Shown in pieces: positions 60,943 to 64,000 of a DNA stretch of 64,000 nt. The stretch lies in assembly GCA_034670405.1 (NCBI GenBank), contig JAXDDX010000353.1, positions 86,863-150,862 on the forward strand, read 5' to 3'. Under the pieces are notes generated by a model, which ran no database searches, was not told the origin of the DNA, and saw only the letters and a program-made list of their open reading frames with translations. The translations under genes were made by a program, and so were the position numbers. Positions within the stretch are counted from its first letter, which is position 1. Each line of letters opens with the position of its first letter. This DNA is from Hoplostethus atlanticus. Taxonomy: Eukaryota > Chordata > Actinopteri > Trachichthyiformes > Trachichthyidae.

Positions 60943-61167
60943 GTGACAGACTATGAGCAAGTCTTCATGCCTCCTATTGCCAATGGTCAACATGTGCAGG
61001 CTCTGCTAGACACAGGTAGCTCTATGTCCCTCAATCATAATTCTTTTGTGTCTCTTGGCAGTCTTGACTACAGCCATGCAACAGCCATTCAGTGTGTGCA
61101 TGGTGATCAGAAAAGATATCCTGTGACTGATGGTACTGTAGTGTCACATACTGACCTCATGACATGA
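60943..61167 (+). pseudogene. Gypsy aspartic protease fragment
   Basis: HVQALLDTGSSMSLNHNSFV carries the D-T-G active site, followed by a QCVHGD block typical of these proteases. The frame ends at a stop by 61167 with no RT after it. Confidence 0.8.
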
Positions 61168-61382
61168 TTCTGAGCAGAGACTTACCCATTCTGTGTGACC
61201 TAATTCACAAGATTTGCCAGCACCGAGCCAAGTCTTGTTCAACATCTTTCATTCATGAGTCTTAACCAGTAGTTACCTGTCCCCAGACAGCCAAGCAAGG
61301 GCTGGAGCGCCTTCCTAATTTTGCCCCCTCCTTATGTCAAGGTGGTCACAAGGGACCCCAGAAAAGCAAGTCACGACACAGA

Positions 61383-61815
61383 ATGGAGAAAATAAAAGGC
61401 ATTCAACTCCCAGCTGATGTTTCTACCTTGAAAGCTGATGAAGAATGGCAGGCACCAGAAGACATCAGAGAGCTACAAAGAGCTGACCCCTCACTGGCAC
61501 CCCTCTTTGCAAAGGTTAATGATCCCAAGGTCACATCCCAATCAGACCAGGCTGAGAGGTATGCTATGGAAGATGGAGTCTTATATTTGCTCCAGCTCTA
61601 CTCAGGCTCACCTGAACCAATTAAGGTATCATGAAAACTTGAAGCCTCTAATTGGTTCAGGTGTGCCTGAGTAGAGCTGGAGCTAAAACCTGCAGGACAG
61701 GGGGTACTTGAGAACTTGATTAGAACCACTGATCCAAGACAAGACTCTTGCTCGAGTCAAATCCCAATTATTCTGGCCCTTAATGGTGAAAGACATCATT
61801 GAGCACTGCCAAACC
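61383..61815 (+). pseudogene. Gypsy pol segment before and within the integrase zinc region
   Basis: EEWQAPEDIRELQRADPSLA and AMEDGVLYLLQLYSG are the linker that precedes integrase in many vertebrate Gypsy elements. After the hairpin at 61589-61683, VKSQLFWPLMVKDIIEHCQT followed by a stop gives the zinc-binding segment. Confidence 0.7.
61589..61683. repeat. 35-bp inverted repeat, one mismatch, 25-nt loop
   Basis: Arms 61589-61623 and 61649-61683. The right arm is an inverted copy of coding sequence of the Gypsy pol segment (around LLQLYSGSPEPI), so it arose within the element. Confidence 0.93.
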
Positions 61816-62009
61816 TGAGTGCCAGAAGACATCTCCTAGACAACCTGATGGTCTGAAAAGGCGGCAGGCTGCTGCATGGGGCGATGGCTGTGTAGGTAGC
61901 CGTGGTCTACCTCCAGCCTGCCCTGAAGAACCTGGTAGAGCTCCGACAGTTGTGTTAACCTACAAAATGCCCTTTAACACCATGCTAATTTTGAAAGGTT
62001 TTGCTCACC

Positions 62010-62122
62010 CGAGATAACATCCACATAAATATCAGGAAAACTGGTGACGACCTCCTTCAGCAGTGACATTGTAACCGCCTCGTTGGAGAGATTGTGTGGA
62101 GAGATTATGCTGTTGAAACAGA
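62010..62122 (-). other. exon-like open segment, unrecognised
   Basis: The minus strand has a tract CTGTTTCTGTTTCAACAG (acceptor-like), then an open frame containing SNEAVTMSLLKEVVTSFPDI and YVDVIS, then GGTGAGCA (donor-like). I do not recognise the protein. It could be an exon of a host or transposon gene; flanking DNA is repetitive, which favours a transposon. Confidence 0.4.
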
Positions 62123-62265
62123 AACAGATTGTTCAGTGTTGGTTGTTTCCTAATTAGGCTGTACACTTCTAGCGATCTAGCTCCAACAAGCAACAGTCAC
62201 AACAAGCATTCATACCCTTCTTGTGGATCATATCGTTAGATGTTGTTCTCATTGTTGTGCAGCCT

Positions 62266-62770
62266 CCGTACCGCTTCATGTAACACATCAGAAATTATAA
62301 ATCAGTAAGCAACATATCTTACATATTAGTTAGTGAGAAAACTTCCCGCTGAGGCTATGGTCTAACTAGGTTAGCTATAGCTAGTTAGCTAGCCAAGTTT
62401 AAAACTCACCAATAGTATCCAGCTGCGAACCCCCGGAGACGATGGCGCTGGCCTCTTGGAGGGGGGAGAGATTATATCCGTGTCATTGCGACGGTTGTTA
62501 CTCTCCGTACCGCCGTTTCGCTTCCTGTAACACATTAGAAATTACAAATCAGTAAGCTACATATCTTACATATTAGTTAGTGAGAAAACTCCCCGCTGAG
62601 GCTATGGTCTAACTGGGTTAACTACAACGTTAACTAGCTAGCTAGCGAACCAAGTTTAACACTCAGCGCCATGTTTGGACAGTGTGTCCGTCTAGTCGAT
62701 GGCGCCGGCCTCTTGGAGGGGGGAGAGATTATATCCGTGTATTGCGGCGCTTGTTACTCTCCTCAATTGC
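62266..62770. repeat. tandem duplication, ~250-bp unit
   Basis: Two copies (about 62266-62502 and 62506-62770) share gtaacacat-agaaatta-aa, acatatcttacatattagtt, ctgaggctatggtctaact and the gcctcttggaggggggagag block. They differ at several positions and by small indels. Confidence 0.85.
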
Positions 62771-62966
62771 ATGCATCGTGTATCCATTGCATCAAGTCGT
62801 CCATTGATTTTCCCTACTTGGTCACAGATCACTCAAAGTCCGTCCAACTCTTCCAATGGCAGCCATGACCAAATTCGCATCTAGATGCCCCGAGCTACTA
62901 GGGCGAATCGGAGTGGCATCAGCTGACTGAACCGATGTCGGGGTGGTGAAAGGACTACGAGGAGCC
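62760..62966 (-). pseudogene. unrecognised ORF with possible coiled coil, frameshifted
   Basis: The minus-strand frame from an ATG at about 62966 starts MAPRSPFTTPTSVQSADATP and reaches VMAAIGRVGRTLSDL; a one-base shift then continues DQVGKINGRLDAMDTRCMQL, a heptad-like segment. It resembles ORF1-type or transposon accessory proteins, but I cannot name it. Confidence 0.4.
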
Positions 62967-62970
62967 ATCC

Positions 62971-64000
62971 CAAAATCTCTTGAAAAAAAATCTTCTAGTA
63001 AATCTGGGCGATAATCTTTGAATAAAATAGCGTCTTCTTTTGGGACTCAAGCGGCCTCTGTGTGGACTTTTAGACGTTCCCATTGGTTGGTTGTTTGATA
63101 TTACGTCACGTTATCATGTTATCACATCATCGATAGTGACATTGAATAAATGTTTGTAACGTTGCCGTGGAATCTCGTGAAATACAGTTGAACTAATCTG
63201 AGTTATCTCAAGTCCGGAACAGAGATCTCCCTCCACTAAAATATTATTTAAAAAAACGAATAGGCCTACGTGTGTCCATCTCAGCATGTGAATATATAGC
63301 TTTATGTAGTCTCCCCTATTTAGTGGGGCGGATAGGCAAACCAATTGTGCATTTTATGACTAAAGCATGACAGTTTCAGCATATAATCTACATACCCCAA
63401 GGTTTTATTTCAGACATGGAGGCAATTTGTATCTGACCTCTGGTGACCTTGAGAGGTCATTGACTTCAGCATTGCATTTTTCCAGTTTTTGCCCCATCAC
63501 TCTGCATTATAATCATACAATCATCTTTGCCAAAATTGCATTTTTGTTCTAATAAAGATTTGCTGCCAGCTGCCTCAGCCATGGCCCTGTAACAAAATTC
63601 TGCTTAGAGCGTGTTATGTGTTTATTTCCAGGTGTAAAGGTAGCTATAGCTTGTTAACAACTTTGACAACTTCTGCTGTATGTTATATGGAATTATCAGT
63701 CATTCGTTGGACCTCATTTGAGAAATCAAGTAAGTGCTTCTATTCTGACTGACAGCTACATTAGCAAGAATGTAGAGGACAGAATTACAGTAATTATGTG
63801 GCAAGCTAGCACGTTAGCGAACATGCTAATCGCTCTGGTGGAGCAGTTGGCCTGACAAAGAATCCTGGGGCGCTGCGACGCTGGATGGTGGCAGGTCCAG
63901 AAATGTCCAGAATGACTACAGAATTCGAGAATGTAAGCTCCCCACAAAGTGAAAACCATCACCATGAGCAGCAGCCAGCAGTGCATGAAGCCTTTGTGAA
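62971..64000. other. intergenic DNA
   Basis: No gene or element recognised to the end of the window. Confidence 0.5.

Larger units (their letters stand above)
60330..61830 (+). mobile_element. Ty3/Gypsy relic with SCAN-like gag, RT deleted
   Basis: Order on the plus strand: SCAN-like gag (60400-60700), a decayed zinc knuckle (~60830), protease (60943-61167), a pre-integrase pol segment (61383-61634), a hairpin, and the integrase zinc segment (61735-61815). RT and RNase H are missing. Confidence 0.8.

Overview
The window looks like chromosomal DNA of a ray-finned (teleost) fish. The evidence is one intron-containing vertebrate gene, dense dinucleotide microsatellites, and the usual teleost mixture of mobile elements (Gypsy, L1/Tx1-type and L2-type LINEs, Tc1, hAT, TTAA-target MITEs, tRNA-derived SINEs). 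There are no operons, ribosome binding sites or CRISPR arrays. Most long open frames are accidental frames through microsatellites or relics of transposons. All assignments come from reading the sequence; no database search was run.

The only convincing host gene is vgll2 (vestigial-like 2), a TEAD co-activator, on the minus strand from 32217 down to 26263. I rebuilt it as four coding exons with consensus splice sites: 32217-32140, 30086-29843, 28124-27627 and 26312-26263. They total 870 nt and give a 289-residue protein with the Tondu/VxxHF TEAD-binding segment in exon 2. Exons 1 and 4 are too short to show up as open frames. Intron 1 begins with a minisatellite of about 75 bp whose unit copies the end of exon 1 plus the splice donor, so the intron carries a row of decoy donors. 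Intron 2 begins in a GT microsatellite next to a dispersed repeat, intron 3 contains a hAT-like MITE, and a perfect (CT)n tract of about 225 bp lies about 1 kb downstream of the stop codon.

Region by region: 0.9-2.4 kb holds a Gypsy integrase remnant split by a TTAA-target MITE. 5.4-6.2 kb is a larger relative of that MITE carrying the start of a THAP domain. 13.3-18.0 kb is a dead hAT transposase split by a 3.3-kb 5'-truncated L1/Tx1-type LINE with a 12-bp target duplication. 20.9-23.1 kb has a perfect hairpin and an inverted LTR-like repeat. 26.2-32.4 kb is vgll2. 35.8-38.6 kb holds a tRNA-derived SINE and a minus-strand Gypsy pol relic. 38.7-47.7 kb is a patchwork of dispersed repeats, including a 791-bp TIR element. 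48.6-52.4 kb is a nested stack: a 3.8-kb TIR element holding an L2 tail and a hAT element with an exact 8-bp target duplication. 53.4-54.8 kb is an L2-type LINE, 58.0-59.1 kb a Tc1 relic, and 59.8-61.8 kb an inverted LTR-like repeat followed by a Gypsy relic with a SCAN-like gag. 62.0-63.0 kb has a tandem duplication and unrecognised exon-like pieces.

The genes do not form a pathway; the window is vgll2 and its flanks, with successive waves of insertion. The most unusual signals are the exon-derived minisatellite in vgll2 and several long near-perfect hairpins.
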